Both the position numbers and the translations under genes were made by a program. Below are positions 51,001 to 62,476 of a DNA stretch of 64,000 bases, piece after piece. Origin of the DNA: Tanytarsus gracilentus (taxonomy: Eukaryota > Arthropoda > Insecta > Diptera > Chironomidae); assembly GCA_038502055.1 (NCBI GenBank), contig JAXRKN010000045.1:4734501-4798500 (forward strand), written 5' to 3'. Under the pieces are notes generated by a model. It did no database searches. It saw only the letters and a program-made list of their open reading frames with translations, and had not been told where the DNA came from. Position 1 is the first letter of the stretch. The number at the start of each line of letters is the position of its first letter.

Positions 51001-54000
51001 AAAGGTGTTCACCGAACAAATTGATTGACTTGTTATACGACGGAGTAAAATTTGCTCAACAATACGTCTCTTGCTAGAATTGGCACATTAAATAGCGTGA
51101 ATAGAAATTGCAGCACAAAGGCACGAAACCCTCACATTAAATTGAGTTTCATCCCTTTCATACCTGCGTTTGTGTTAAGGGATTTAAAAAATTCCATCTT
51201 CATGTCATCCCAATTCCAATATGCTTTCACATCACTTCGCTTTCATATCAATTAATAAGATCTCAAAAATTACCTCATTTATTTCGAATCCTTATGCTTT
51301 TTCAGCAAATTCTGCTCCGTTTCGATATTTAATTCGTGCAAAATGGAGAAAATTCAATGTTGGTTAAATTTTGTGGAGTTTGCTGAAAATTATGATGAAT
51401 TTTTGATTCAGAGCTCAGACGTGGATTTTTGGTGTGTGTGCAAAGAATAAAAATTATTATTTTCATAAATCAAAATTATCATTTTATAATGGAAATGGCA
51501 AAGAGAAACTCAATTAGGATAATTATTGTTGCGTTTGAATTTTTTTCCTCTCTGAACAGTTGAAATTGCTCTTTGATGAGGTTTTTCTACGAACGAGAAT
51601 GTCATGAATCTGAATGGTAAAGTGGCTGTCGGAATTGATGCAAATCATCGTTCCTGAACCATGAAATAAATTTTGGCATGGAACGACGAACGCATAAATG
51701 TGCATGGCAATTATGACATTTATAGTGAAAATGAAATTTATTCGAGGGGTTGAAAATTGGATTTAAAAAAATTTAATGACATATAAAAATTTGAAAAAAA
51801 AAATTATTTAATTTTTTAAATTTGTAAAAAAATTTCAGATGGTCATCAAAGACGCAAAAGCACTTAACTTCCATTTAAAATTCATTATTGACAATTCTGA
51901 TGATCAAAACGCGGCCAGAGAGATAAAAACACATTTTCGAAAGGATTTTTGCATTTTAATTGCTATATGCGCTTTCCTAAAACACGACAAGAGAAAAGCG
52001 AAAGTAATAAAAACCGCTCGGATGACTCGATTTTGCGCTCTTAATTCATTGTAATTCTCGCATTGTTTTTTAACCCACAAAAACTGTTATCGGTATGCTG
52101 GAAATTTTCCAATTTATTTTCACTTCTCGGTTTAGAAGTTTTTGATGGTGAACAATATGAAAGCCACAATCAAAAGTGAATCAACAAAGTTTGTTGTTCT
52201 TGCTCCCACAATCAAATCTCGACATTTTAAAAAGTTCAGCCGTCTCTTAATTTCTCCAGTAATGCATCACGAGATTGGTATATTTTATGTTTTATGAATT
52301 TTCACTTGAGAATGCAAACAATTTATCCACTCGAGCAAATTTTTGGTTTTTGTTTTATTTGATTTTTTTTCTAGACTTTTCATTCCTTGCGGCAAAATTT
52401 TTATAAAAATTTTGCTTTAATAGAAAAAGTGGATTTAAATTCAAGACACTCAAAAAAAGTCAAATCAATTTTATTTAAACGAGATTAAAATTTAAATCCA
52501 AGATTAAAAAATATTATTAAATTTAAATCCAAGATTAAAATAATATAAAATTTAAATCCAAGATTAAAAAATATTTTTAAAGTTAATCCGGAATTAAATT
52601 GAAATGTTGTCAAATTTAATCACTTCTTAATTACCATAAAAGTTAAGAAAATTAAAAAATTAGAAAATCACGAAAAGTCAAAATCCAAAATTTTCCACAC
52701 GGAAATTCCAAGAACGAAATTAAAATAACTCTTTCTATATTTTTGTATCAAAATTAAAATCATTTCAAGCAAAAAGCCACCGCAGTAATCCAAATAAAAT
52801 TCTTCATGGGGAAATTTATGACTGAATCGTTCTTTAAAAAAGAAAGAAAATTTCTTCATGCATGCCAAAAAAGAATTAATTTAACTTTTTTTTACAATAC
52901 TCGACAGGAAGAAGAAGAAGAGAAAATATTACAAATCTATTTTATAAAATGAGAGCGGGAGTCAACATATGAATAAATTTACATTTTATTTTTTATAAGA
53001 TAAAGTAACAACGAGTTGACTTAATATTGAGGGAAGAAAATTTTTACTGCAGATATGAAGCAACATGCAAACGATATATGAGAAGTGAATTTATGCTCAA
53101 GCATTTTATTATTGCACACATTTACGTAAGGCAATTCCCGTTCAAGCGCTTCTGTAATGATTTCCATAAATAATGTTGTGACGCGTTATTATGCTTATGC
53201 TTTTTTATCCCTGAAGCTATTAGAAGCTTTTCCGTGCATGAGTCTTAAAGCAGCGGGATTTGCAGATAATTTGATACACATAGGAAATTGTTTTTCCTTC
53301 CTAGCGTCACATTCGCGACGAAGGCAATCACTTTTACGCATTTTACACTTGGGGTGGAGAAGAAAAATGTCAACAGTGTGGCACACACTCTTTTTACGGT
53401 TAGGGAGGGAAAGGAAAATTTATTGTTAAAATTTTAAAAGCCCTCAAATCCTTTTGCGGGTGGTGAAGAGACAAAGAAACATTAAGCAGCAATCTGACCA
53501 GCAATAATTCATCTGATTTTCTACTCCACAATCCATTACTCAAGACAATTTACCCTCATCAAATATCCTCAGTAAATAATCCTTCCGACTCTATTTGAAA
53601 AATTGTGAGGAAAAGTTTCTCTTTTTAAACTTTTCTTCTTCTTCACACTCAAGAATATTTTTCTTCTTCAAACTGTCCTTTGAAAATTGAATGTGGACTT
53701 GACAACTGGCAATCAAGGCGGGAAAAAATTGAGAAAGTTCAAAGAAATTTTCAGACTTAAAAAATATTTTAATAAATTTGTGAATTTCTGGTTTTGACAT
53801 TGCAATAAATTTGATGAAAATTTAACCACAAAAGTTTTAATGAAAAAATCCACTTTTATTCTATCGCACGCCACAATCTACAGAGTAACTTTTGTTTAAC
53901 AACAAAATCAAACACTTTCATCACTTTTCATTTTTCTAGACAAGCGAGACAAGCGTTGAAGTGATGAGAATTTCTTCTTAGACAGGAAAACATTTTTATC

Positions 54001-54274
54001 TAAGTCAATGACATGTCTCAAAATAAAAAAAAGAAATAGAATAGATTGAGATTAGATTAGTTCAATCGATTCCTTGTGTTCGTGTCAGTCGAATGCCAAA
54101 TTATTTTTTAGACATTTTATCATCTTGTGAAAATTGTTTTGGCAGAAAAAAATCAAGAAGAAAATTTAACCTAAGAAGAACCATAATTTTTATATCAAGG
54201 TGTGTTCAACTCAGTCATTAAATTAATATTTCAACAATTTAATAATTTTAAATTTAAAAACCCTAACTAAATTA
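48047..54274. other. Gene-free AT-rich DNA
   Basis: No coding frame is recognised. A small imperfect tandem repeat lies at 52483-52610 (listed separately). Frames such as 53157-53429 lack a domain or splice-joined continuation. Confidence 0.5.
52483..52610. repeat. Imperfect tandem repeat of a TTTAAATCCAAGATTAAAA unit
   Basis: Three clear copies of TTTAAATCCAAGATTAAAA at about 40-bp spacing, with degenerate edges (GAGATTAAAATTTAAATCC on the left, AGTTAATCCGGAATTAAA on the right). Related ATCC-GGATTAA wording occurs at 13165-13235. Confidence 0.7.
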
Positions 54275-54430
54275 TAGCTCCGCTATATATTAATTTTGGA
54301 TTTTTCCAAAACCTGTTTTCGGCCCCTAGTGCCAAGATTAATTTTGAATATTAAAATATACTAAACAAGATGGGTCTGCAAACGGCGTTGCCATTTCCAA
54401 TAGCTCCGCTGTCTTAGATTAGTACCATAT

Positions 54431-54990
54431 AGTTCTGAAAAATGGACATTAGTGGCACTCGTGGCATACAATGATTGACATTCCTCAAAAATCGTCAGTG
54501 TCAATCAATTCCTGATGCAATGAGAGTTCAACGACATACATCAAGCATAGTTCTGAAAAATGGACATTAGTGGCACTCCTGGTCGGCATGATGGACATTT
54601 TAAAAATCGTCAATGCCAATCGATTCCTGATGAAGAGAATTCAACGACATACATGAAGCATAGTTCTGAAAAATGGACATTAGTGGCACTCCTGGCCGAC
54701 CATGATCGAATTCCTCAAAAATCTTCAATTTCACTCGATTCCCGATGAATCACGAGTTCAACGACATACATGAGCCATAGTTCTGAAAAAATGGACATTA
54801 GTGGCACTCGTGGCCGACCATGATGGACACTCCTCAAAAATCGTCAATGTCAATCGATTTGATGAATGAGAGTTAACGACATAAGAAGCATAGTTCTAAA
54901 AAATGGACATTAGTGGCACTCCTGGCCGCCATGATGGACATTCCTCAAAAATCGTCAATGTCAATCGATTCCTTTTCGAGTTCAACTCCT
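54431..54990. repeat. Left sub-repeat array of the Foldback element (5 units)
   Basis: Each ~113-118-bp unit begins AGTTCTGAAAAATGGACATT, continues AGTGGCACTC, GATGGACATTCCTCAAAAAT, CGTCAATGTCAATCGATTCC and ends with a CAACGACATACATGAAGCAT-like tail. Copies differ by substitutions and small deletions. Confidence 0.9.
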
Positions 54991-55461
54991 GAGCCTTTCT
55001 GAAAATTTAGTGCCTCCTGGGTTTTTTCAATCTGTCGTTTTTTTCCTCCCATGATTAAGAGAAAATTTTATGATTTTTGCCTCACTCCTTTCTCCTAAAA
55101 CTAAATCTTCTTGCACTGAACAACCCTTCCAAACCCGAATAAATCCAACAGCCTTCTTGGATATGGCGTTCCTAAGTCGTAAGAATAGAATGAAAGTGGA
55201 AGTGAAAGTGGAAAGTAGAAAGTGATGCTTAAATCTCTAACTCCTCTGAAGCAACCGATTTCAAATCTGATTTCGCGTTTGTGGGTTTGCTGCCTTCTTT
55301 GGCTTTTTTTATATTGAAATGTAATGTCTTGGCCTGGGGCCAAAAACTGGTTTTGGAAAAATCAAAATTAATATATGCGGATATAATGATAGGCCTGCCA
55401 AACCCTACAAACTGGCGAAAACGATTTGAAATCGGTTGCTCCTCGAGGGTTGGCCTTTAGT

Positions 55462-55500
55462 CTCTTCTTTCTCCTTTCTCCTTTCTCCTTTCTCCTTTCT
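55462..55500. repeat. TTTCTCC microsatellite inside the Foldback element
   Basis: Four or five head-to-tail copies of CTTTCTCC between the two arms. The opposite arm has a diverged purine-rich counterpart (GAAAGTGGAAAGTAGAAAGTG near 55190-55222). Confidence 0.75.
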
Positions 55501-55635
55501 TCGATCTTAGTGAACGCCTATCTCAAGAACGGCTGGTCGGATTTGAGTCGGGTTTGTGGCTAAAGATCGGGTTTTGGCTCTAGTTGTGCAAGAAGTTTTG
55601 TTTTGAGTCCGCCCTCCAGGACTGTCCTAGTCAAA

Positions 55636-56205
55636 TTCCTTTTTCATACAAATTTTCTCTTTTTGGCTTCATGGGTTCGTTAACTCTTTCATCGGAATCG
55701 ATTGACATTGTGATTTTTGAGGAATTCCTTATGGCGGCCGATCCCTATTCCTTTTTCAGAACTTGCTTTGTATGTCGTTGACTCGTCTTGCTCGAAATCG
55801 ATTGCTTGATGATTTTTGAGGAATGTCCATTATGGCGGCCAGGGTGCCCTAATTCCTTTTTCAGAACTATGGCTTATGTTGTCTTGCTCGTCTTGCATCA
55901 GAAATCGATTGACATTGTGTTTTTGGGAATGTCCTTATGGCGGCCGGAGTGCCACTTTCCTTTTTCAGAACTTGGCTTCTGTTGTCGTTGAACTCGTCTT
56001 GCTCGAATCAATTGGCTTGTGATTTTTGAGGAATGTCCATCATGGTCGGCTGGGTGCCACTATGTCCATTTTTCGTACTATGGCTTCATGTATCTCGTTG
56101 AACTGGTCATTGGATCAGGAATTGATTGGCATTGATGAGTTTTGATGAATGTCCATCATGGCCGGCCAGGAGTGCCATAATGTCCATTTTTCAGAACTAT
56201 GGGGT
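55636..56205. repeat. Right sub-repeat array of the Foldback element (inverted units)
   Basis: Units read TTTTTCAGAACTATGGCTT, TCGTTGAACTCGTC, ATCGATTGACATTG, TTTTTGAGGAATGTCC, GGCGGCC and GTGCCA, which is the reverse complement of the left array. The copies are more diverged than those on the left. Confidence 0.85.
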
Positions 56206-56331
56206 ACTAATCTAAGACAGCGGAGCTATTGGAAATGGCAACGCCGTTTGCAGACCCATCTTGTTTTAAATTACAAGAGCATAAAAAAAATTTGAGCTCA
56301 CCTTATTTTTTTTCAGAAAAATAATTTTTAT

Positions 56332-58013
56332 TTAATTGTTTCCAATCAAATGCTTCTGATACTTATAAGATTTTTGATCGAGTCTCTTTTGAATCAAATT
56401 ATTTTCCGCAGTCAATTTGATATTTTTCTCATTCAACTTATTCAGCATGCTTTCAAAATTTATCTTCTCTTCCGCGTGTGCAGCTTTAAATTTTTCGAAT
56501 TCCTTTGCCAGCTTTCGATGGTTCAAAAGTTCTTGAGCTTGCGAAACCAATCGAATTTTATTGATGTCGTCTGTTTCTTGGAGAGTTTTGATGTAGTCAG
56601 CTCGAAGACCGAGAAGCGTTTCATTGCTGATGTTTGCATTCTTTTCATCGTCAAGGAGTGATTGGAATTTGTGCACTTCAAGAGTCAGTTTTTCTTCGGA
56701 TTTCTTCAAAATGTGAATTTGATCTCGAAGTTGCATCATTTCTGTATTAATTGAAGCACGACTTGAGGAATTGGATTTTGATTTGAGAGATTCCTAGAAA
56801 AGTGAAGTTGATAAATTTTTTTAGTGTCAGATTAACCATCCATTGATAAATTTAAGGTAACTTACAATTTCCTCGCTCAAATTTTCAATTTTGTTGTTCA
56901 ATTCTGAAATTTCATCACACTTTCTCTTCAATTGTCCATTCAATGCCACCACTTCAGCCACTAATGAAGACTGCTCCTTCATCTCATCCTTTTGACCCTT
57001 CTTCACACCATCGAGAAGTGTTTGCAAATGAGTTTTTTCCATTGTTAAAGTTTCAAATGAGCTCGTCTGTATTTTAACCTCATTACCAAGTTTTTCCATA
57101 TCGCTTTTTAATCGACTTATGACATCATCTTTGATTTTTAATCTTCCGTTTAAACTTTCCACATTCTTCTTCAAATTTGCAATTTCTATTTCGGAACTCA
57201 ATTGTTTTTCGATAATTTCAGCATTTTGCTTAGCATCTTTTTGAAGACGAGCGATTTGAATTTCAAGAGATTTAATTCGAGCTGATTTTGTTTTTTGTTG
57301 CTCATCAAAGTTGGATTTAAGCGTTTCACATTCAATTTTCAAATTTTCATTGTCTTTTGTCAAAATGGCGATTTTAGACTTTGACTTGATGATTTTTGCT
57401 GGCCTTGCACTGAGACTAATTTGGCTTTTTTCACTTTTTACATCACCTTGAATTTCCTTTGAAGGCTCCATCAAAAATTTAACCTCTCTTGAATCTCGTT
57501 GAAGATCAATCATAGATAAATCGACGGTTTTAGGACGACAATCGTCGATTTTTATCATTGAGCTGCACGCTGATGCTGCGGATGACTGGTCTTTTCTTTT
57601 CTGAAGATATTTCGGGATTGATCCAAGTTTATGAGCAAATTTCACATCAGGCTTGACTTCAACTGGTTTTCTCATTCGTTCACGAGCTGTTTGAGGACGT
57701 TCGCTGGCTGAACTCACAATTTTTGGTTTTTGAAAAACTTTTTTAGCTCCCTTTGTGTCAATCACATAACTGCTCGATGCACTGACAGTATTTTCATGAA
57801 TTAATTTAATTTCGTCAATCTTTGCAGCATCCGCAGGTGGTGGCAATTCAATCTCATTAATGACGATGGTCTCAACTTCAGGAATGACTTTTGCCACAAT
57901 CTCGGAGACAATTGACGGAGCATCTTCAAAACCTAACAAAAATTGTTGAAAAATAATTCAAAATCATGTCAAGTGAACTCACAAGGACTTGCAATTTCCA
58001 TAACTTCCGTCAT
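56332..58013 (-). CDS. Coiled-coil protein of unknown function, 3 exons
   Basis: Exons 57983-58013, 56866-57932 and 56332-56793 give 519 residues, with in-frame joins through GTGAGT/TTAG and GTAAGT/CTAG junctions. The first exon codes MTEVMEIASP only; the first intron is 50 nt. I do not recognise an orthologue. Residues ~12-190 are acidic, then basic and low in structure; they contain RPQTARERMRKPVEVKP and, near residue 115, LGSIPKYLQKRK, a phrase resembling the IPxYLxKRK motif of enkurin-family ciliary proteins, though no enkurin domain follows. From about residue 195 to the end the chain is continuous heptad-rich coiled coil (KIAILTKDNENLKIECETLK and onward). There is no membrane segment or signal peptide. 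A centrosomal, ciliary or cytoskeletal role is only a guess. The gene lies 64 bases from the Foldback element, which may sit in its 3' UTR or flank. Confidence 0.85.
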
Positions 58014-61000
58014 TATTCGTTTTTATAAAAATAAATTTCCACAATTTATGCGAAAAACGTTGAGAAAAAATCTGAATTTAAAATCAAAGTTTGCTGTGAT
58101 AAAATTTTTTAAAAATGAAAAATTTTTATAAAAAAAATTTTTGCATTTCATTCATGTCAAATTTTAGATATAAATTTTATTTTTTAATTCCAGAATTTTT
58201 TAAACCTGAACATTTTCATCATTTTCTCCCCATCAAAACTTGTTGATTTCCAAAAACGTTTCTTTCAATCATTTCAGGCCATTTCAAGGCGAAAACTTCT
58301 TCCAGCAAACAAATGGCTAATTAAGAACCGGAATGTTTTTGATCTCAACGAATTAGCGTTTGTTTTTATTTACTCGTGCTTGGGTTTATTTTGGATCTAA
58401 ACTTTCGCTCAATAAATTTTCGTGCATTAAATCCCATGAAAAAGTTTCTCATCGTTAACAAAATGCTTTTTATTCTTTTCTCGGATATCGCAAGACGCAG
58501 GAAGTAGAACTAATTGTATTAGAAAAAGAAAAATATCGAGAAAAGAAAAGGTGGAGGATTTTCAAATTATTAGCATAGAATTGAATCGCAAATGTTTTCG
58601 CATTTATTCGAGTTGATAATGAAAGTTTAAAGGGTTAAATCCAAAAAATTCTTTAAAAAATTTAAACAAAATATTTTATTAAATTATTTAGAAATAAAAT
58701 TAAAAATTTTGATAATATTCGAACGCCCACATTAAAAACTCTCCAAAGGCAATTTCAAAACCCATGTGAGATCACAAACAGATTTTTACAAGCACAAATT
58801 GATTTTTATGCATCATTAAATTCTTAAGTTACGCAAGTTAGAAAATTGAAATATTCAATTAAATAATTTGTATGAAGAAATTTTTATTATGAACTAAATG
58901 ACACGTTTCGAAACTTGAAGCTTAGAAAATTGTTTCGAAAATGTTCCCTCTTCAAAGCTCTCGAGAGTTTAAGACAGTAGAAAAGTTTCTTATTTTGCTG
59001 ATAAAAAAAAGACATTTATCACATTCTGAACATTCAACAAGTCGATCAATAATGCCAAATTGAACTGTCGGAGCGTTGAAAGGTGCTTTCGAGATTAACC
59101 TTAAAAATTCCGAATGCGAATTCTTCATCTGTAATCGGAGGTGGGAAAAAAATCGCATTAGGCATTCATTTTGACTCTGTTCTGTTATTACACGAGATGT
59201 CAGAACAAAAATAGGATTTCACTCACTTACACGCGTACACACTTCATCACGGTGTGATATAATGACGCATGTTCGCCTGTTTTCTCCCTCATTTAACACG
59301 AGATTAATGTTTCTATTTTTTTGATGTTTGTGTTTTTGGCTGCCGTAAAGTTTGCAAAGTTGAATCGCTTCCAGGAAAAACCTAACATAATTTTTGAATA
59401 ATTTTTTCATAAAAAAGTTTTTTGCTATGTAAATTACAAAGATTTTAAATTTTTTTTTTGCATTTCTTGACTAATTGGCTGTTAATTTTTGTTAGGTTCC
59501 ACGGTACTTAATTAACTCCATTCATCCACTTTTATTGACTCTCACAACCACTTTTCCAGTAATTACTTAACAATTGAATTTAAGCGTTAATGCTGCCGAC
59601 AATTTACTCAATTGTTCTACAACGATGCCAAAATCAATTTTGCACGACATGAAAATCAATAAATTTTCATCTGCTTTGACGTGGCGATTTTTTCTTCACT
59701 CGTTTACCGGGTAGTCATAAAATCCTCCTCATGTCCTCTTGTTGCCATAAAAGTCTTTTTCACTTTGTTGTCATGAGGCTACATAAAATTTTTATAGCTC
59801 GCTATGTGATTGAATGTAAGTTGAGTCATTGAGTAGAAAATTGAAATCCATTCACAGTTGCAATTCATTAAAATACACTTCAATTTAAGCTTCTATGGAT
59901 GAAAGAATTTTTAATGGATATGAAAAGGGAAATGTGATGAAGGCTTTCATTTTCAAAGTTGTTGAACACGCTTTGAATGCATTTTGCTGGTCTGAAAATC
60001 ATTTTGTCCTTTAAATAATTAATAAAGTGTAAAATATCATGAAGAGATTATAATAAAATGACCTAAAAAATGTCAAAAATAATTTCATCAAATAAAATTA
60101 ATTAAATTCAATTAATTTTCCATTCCTCAACCGCTATTAGTGAAAACTTATTAAAGTATGCCGACAAAATTTAAGATTAATTTCCATTTAAACTTTTCTG
60201 TCTTATCTGCTCAATGATGACAATATGATAGCTGAAATATAATTTATTCATGGGAAAAATTTTTGGGATATCAATACAAAATTTTACATAACGAGAGACG
60301 TCTTTAAAATAGCTTTAAGGGTTTTCTTTCAACGAGCGCAGAATTTTCTCTCTCACTCTCGACATGTGTTTAGTCTTCTTTGAAATTCTGCTTTTACATG
60401 TTAATTTCCGCGCGTGTAATTCCATGAGAGCGGAAAAATTGATTACAAAAACATGCTGATTGGTATCGATGTGTCGCTAAGACGAAGTCGACAATTTAAG
60501 GATGAAAAATCAAATTAAAATTATTGAATAAACGACTAACTTTTTTATGCTCGAAATTCAGAGGAAAAATGAATTCGATCTGCGAGAATAAATTCAATTT
60601 AAATGCATAAAAAAATATCTGATGCTGCTTCAGTTCAAGTTGTGTTTAGGGTTTCTTATTTTTTGGGAAAATTTCTGGAGGGAAAAATTTTTTTTCATAA
60701 TTTTTCTTGGAAATTTGAAAATGATATTTTTACAACATATAAAAAAGTAAAAACTGATTTTTTCAGAGTAAATTTATGAAAGTTTTTGTGTAAATTTTGA
60801 AAACCAGTGTATTTTCAATTTTACCATGTGAACTCCTAAAAAGTTTTAATGATCTGAAATTTAAAAAAATTTAAATCTGAAACATAAAACACTTTAAAAT
60901 CTTGAAATTTAATATAGCTTCATAAATTCTGCACTTCAATTTGCATACATTTTAAATCAAGATCATCAGATGCATTTTTCATGACGTATTAAATCACCGC

Positions 61001-61160
61001 CATATATATTCGCATAATAAATCATGATTTAAAGGTTATTTTTAGAACATTAATGAAAACATCGAAATTTAGCTTCAAATTGGACACTTTTATTATCATT
61101 TTCTCGCGAGTTCTTAAATTGAAAAATTGCTCCATTGTGTCTGAATCGCGATATTGAGAG
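58014..61160. other. Intergenic DNA between the coiled-coil gene and the LRR gene
   Basis: About 3.1 kb of AT-rich DNA between two divergently transcribed genes. The open frames here (58952-59158 and 59219-59410, minus) have no recognised domain. Confidence 0.5.
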
Positions 61161-61194
61161 TATAAAATTGAAATTTCGAGAGAACACTTCAGTT
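61161..61194 (+). promoter_or_regulatory. Core promoter of the LRR gene: TATA box and initiator
   Basis: TATAAAA at 61161-61167 and an arthropod initiator TCAGTT at 61189-61194 place the +1 adenine at 61191, exactly 30 bases after the start of the TATA box. The predicted 5' UTR is 42 nt. This is the only confident core promoter in the window. Confidence 0.8.
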
Positions 61195-61232
61195 TCAGCG
61201 CTCGAGTGTAACAGAAAAGAATAGAAAAAAAA

Positions 61233-62072
61233 ATGCTTTTCGTGGCAATTTTGTTAATTACGATTGCGATTATCGATTGTGGTCATGTACCAGGACGCGA
61301 AGGAAAGTGTGAATTTAGCAATGAGTCCAATACATTGCTGGGAAATGTGTACGGATGCAAAATTAGAAATGCAATTTTGCAAAAGGATGAAAAGTTCACA
61401 ATAACCGGAACGCACCAGTCGAAAGGCCGAAAAGATTTTAGCGTGAAATTTGTCGAATTTACGTCGTCAAACATTTCACACATTCCCGAGCAAATATTTA
61501 GAAAATTTCCGCACTTGCAATATTTGAATGTGAACGCAGTTGGAATTAAAAAGCTTCATCCGATCATCAACGCATCGGATCTTAAAGTCATTCTCGCAAA
61601 TGATAATCGAATTGAAAATCTCATCGCGTATACATTCAGCACGTCGAGGGATTTGGAGACACTGAGCTTTCGAAAGAATCAAATTATCGAAATTGACTTG
61701 AACGCATTCAAAAACCTCTCGAATCTTCGAGAGCTCTATTTGGCTGATAATAAAATTTCCATGCTGCACATGAACATTTTCAATCCACTCATAAACCTGG
61801 AAATTCTCTCACTTTCCGGCAATCAAATTCAATCAATCGATCTTGAAATGTTCCAAAGCAATTTGCAGTTGAGAGAAATTCTTCTCTACGATAACAAACT
61901 TACTGCAATTCATCCACAATCGTTTGGCAACTTAAAGAGCTTATTTAACCTCGAGTTACACGGCAATGTGTGCTTCGAGAGTGACATACGAGCGGATGAC
62001 GAAGTTTATCAGGACAAACTAAATCGAATGCTTACCAATTGCTTCGATAATTATCCGCTGCAAAAGGACTAA
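61233..62072 (+). CDS. Secreted leucine-rich-repeat protein, single exon
   Basis: 279 residues without introns. Residues 1-16 are a signal peptide (LFVAILLITIAIIDC). A cysteine-containing N-terminal cap (CEFSNES and VYGCKI) is followed by about seven LRRs of the 24-residue extracellular type. Visible units include LQYLNVNAVGIKKLH, LKVILANDNRIENL, LETLSFRKNQIIEIDLNAF, LRELYLADNKISMLHMNIF, LEILSLSGNQIQSIDLEMF and LREILLYDNKLTAIHPQSF. It ends in a short C-terminal region with GNVCF and NCFDNYP cysteines. There is no transmembrane helix or GPI-type tail, so the product is probably secreted. Such short intronless LRR genes are common and fast-evolving in flies and mosquitoes, some with immune or extracellular-matrix roles; I cannot assign an orthologue. 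A TATA+Inr promoter lies 42 nt upstream and poly(A) signals follow. Confidence 0.9.
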   Translation: MLFVAILLITIAIIDCGHVPGREGKCEFSNESNTLLGNVYGCKIRNAILQKDEKFTITGTHQSKGRKDFSVKFVEFTSSNISHIPEQIFRKFPHLQYLNVNAVGIKKLHPIINASDLKVILANDNRIENLIAYTFSTSRDLETLSFRKNQIIEIDLNAFKNLSNLRELYLADNKISMLHMNIFNPLINLEILSLSGNQIQSIDLEMFQSNLQLREILLYDNKLTAIHPQSFGNLKSLFNLELHGNVCFESDIRADDEVYQDKLNRMLTNCFDNYPLQKD

Positions 62073-62309
62073 TTGAAATTTTAAAGTGTTAAAGATAAAG
62101 CAAAGAAATGTGAATGTGGATGAAAATTTCAACATGTGGACACGAAGAAAATTTCACGTTAAATTTTAAATATTATTTTCTTTATACTCAAAATATTTTA
62201 ATAACTTTTTTCTGTCCATACGTGTGAAAATTAAGCATCCACAACTCTTTATTCTTCCCTCATGTGACATTTACTACAATTCACTCTTTTTTATACAAAT
62301 ACACATAGA

Positions 62310-62381
62310 AATAAAAGAATTGAGCTAATAAAATGAATCTCATTACTTAGTTGTACAAATATATGTGATTTACGAAATAAA
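62310..62381 (+). promoter_or_regulatory. Poly(A) signals of the LRR gene
   Basis: AATAAA occurs at 62310-62315, 62327-62332 and 62376-62381, 238 to 309 bases after the LRR stop. The last is under 100 bases from the stop codon of the convergent olfactomedin gene, so the two 3' UTRs probably overlap. Confidence 0.6.
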
Positions 62382-62476
62382 AGCGCTTATTTGACAATCA
62401 GCATCTGCGTAGTAAACAAAAAAATTAAGGGTATGTTAAAGCAATTTGCACTTCCTGATGACTGAATCGTATGACC

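Larger units (their letters stand above)
54275..56268. mobile_element. Foldback-type element with long inverted arms of tandem sub-repeats
   Basis: The terminal ~70 bp are inverted copies: AACAAGATGGGTCTGCAAAC, then GGCGTTGCCATTTCCAATAG, then CTCCGCTGTCTTAGATTAGTAC start at about 54364, and their reverse complement ends at about 56265. Inside each end lie tandem ~115-bp units: five on the left (starting at 54431, 54549, 54662, 54779 and 54892) and five or six inverted on the right (near 55636, 55751, 55858, 55961, 56070 and 56189). The middle also pairs: GCAACCGATTTCAAATC at 55252-55268 against GATTTGAAATCGGTTGC at 55422-55438. A further block just outside the left end (54275-54357) matches 55313-55385 in inverse orientation. 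Long terminal repeats built from sub-repeats are the hallmark of Foldback (FB) elements. No transposase is present. Confidence 0.85.

Noticed and set aside
53157..53429. 90-residue plus frame and its minus-strand shadow
   Set aside because: No domain, no splice-joined continuation and no resemblance to a known small protein; probably a chance frame.
54431..56205. Regular repeats resembling a CRISPR array or centromeric satellite
   Set aside because: Units are contiguous with no unique spacers, they invert midway and are capped by terminal repeats, in a eukaryotic genome.
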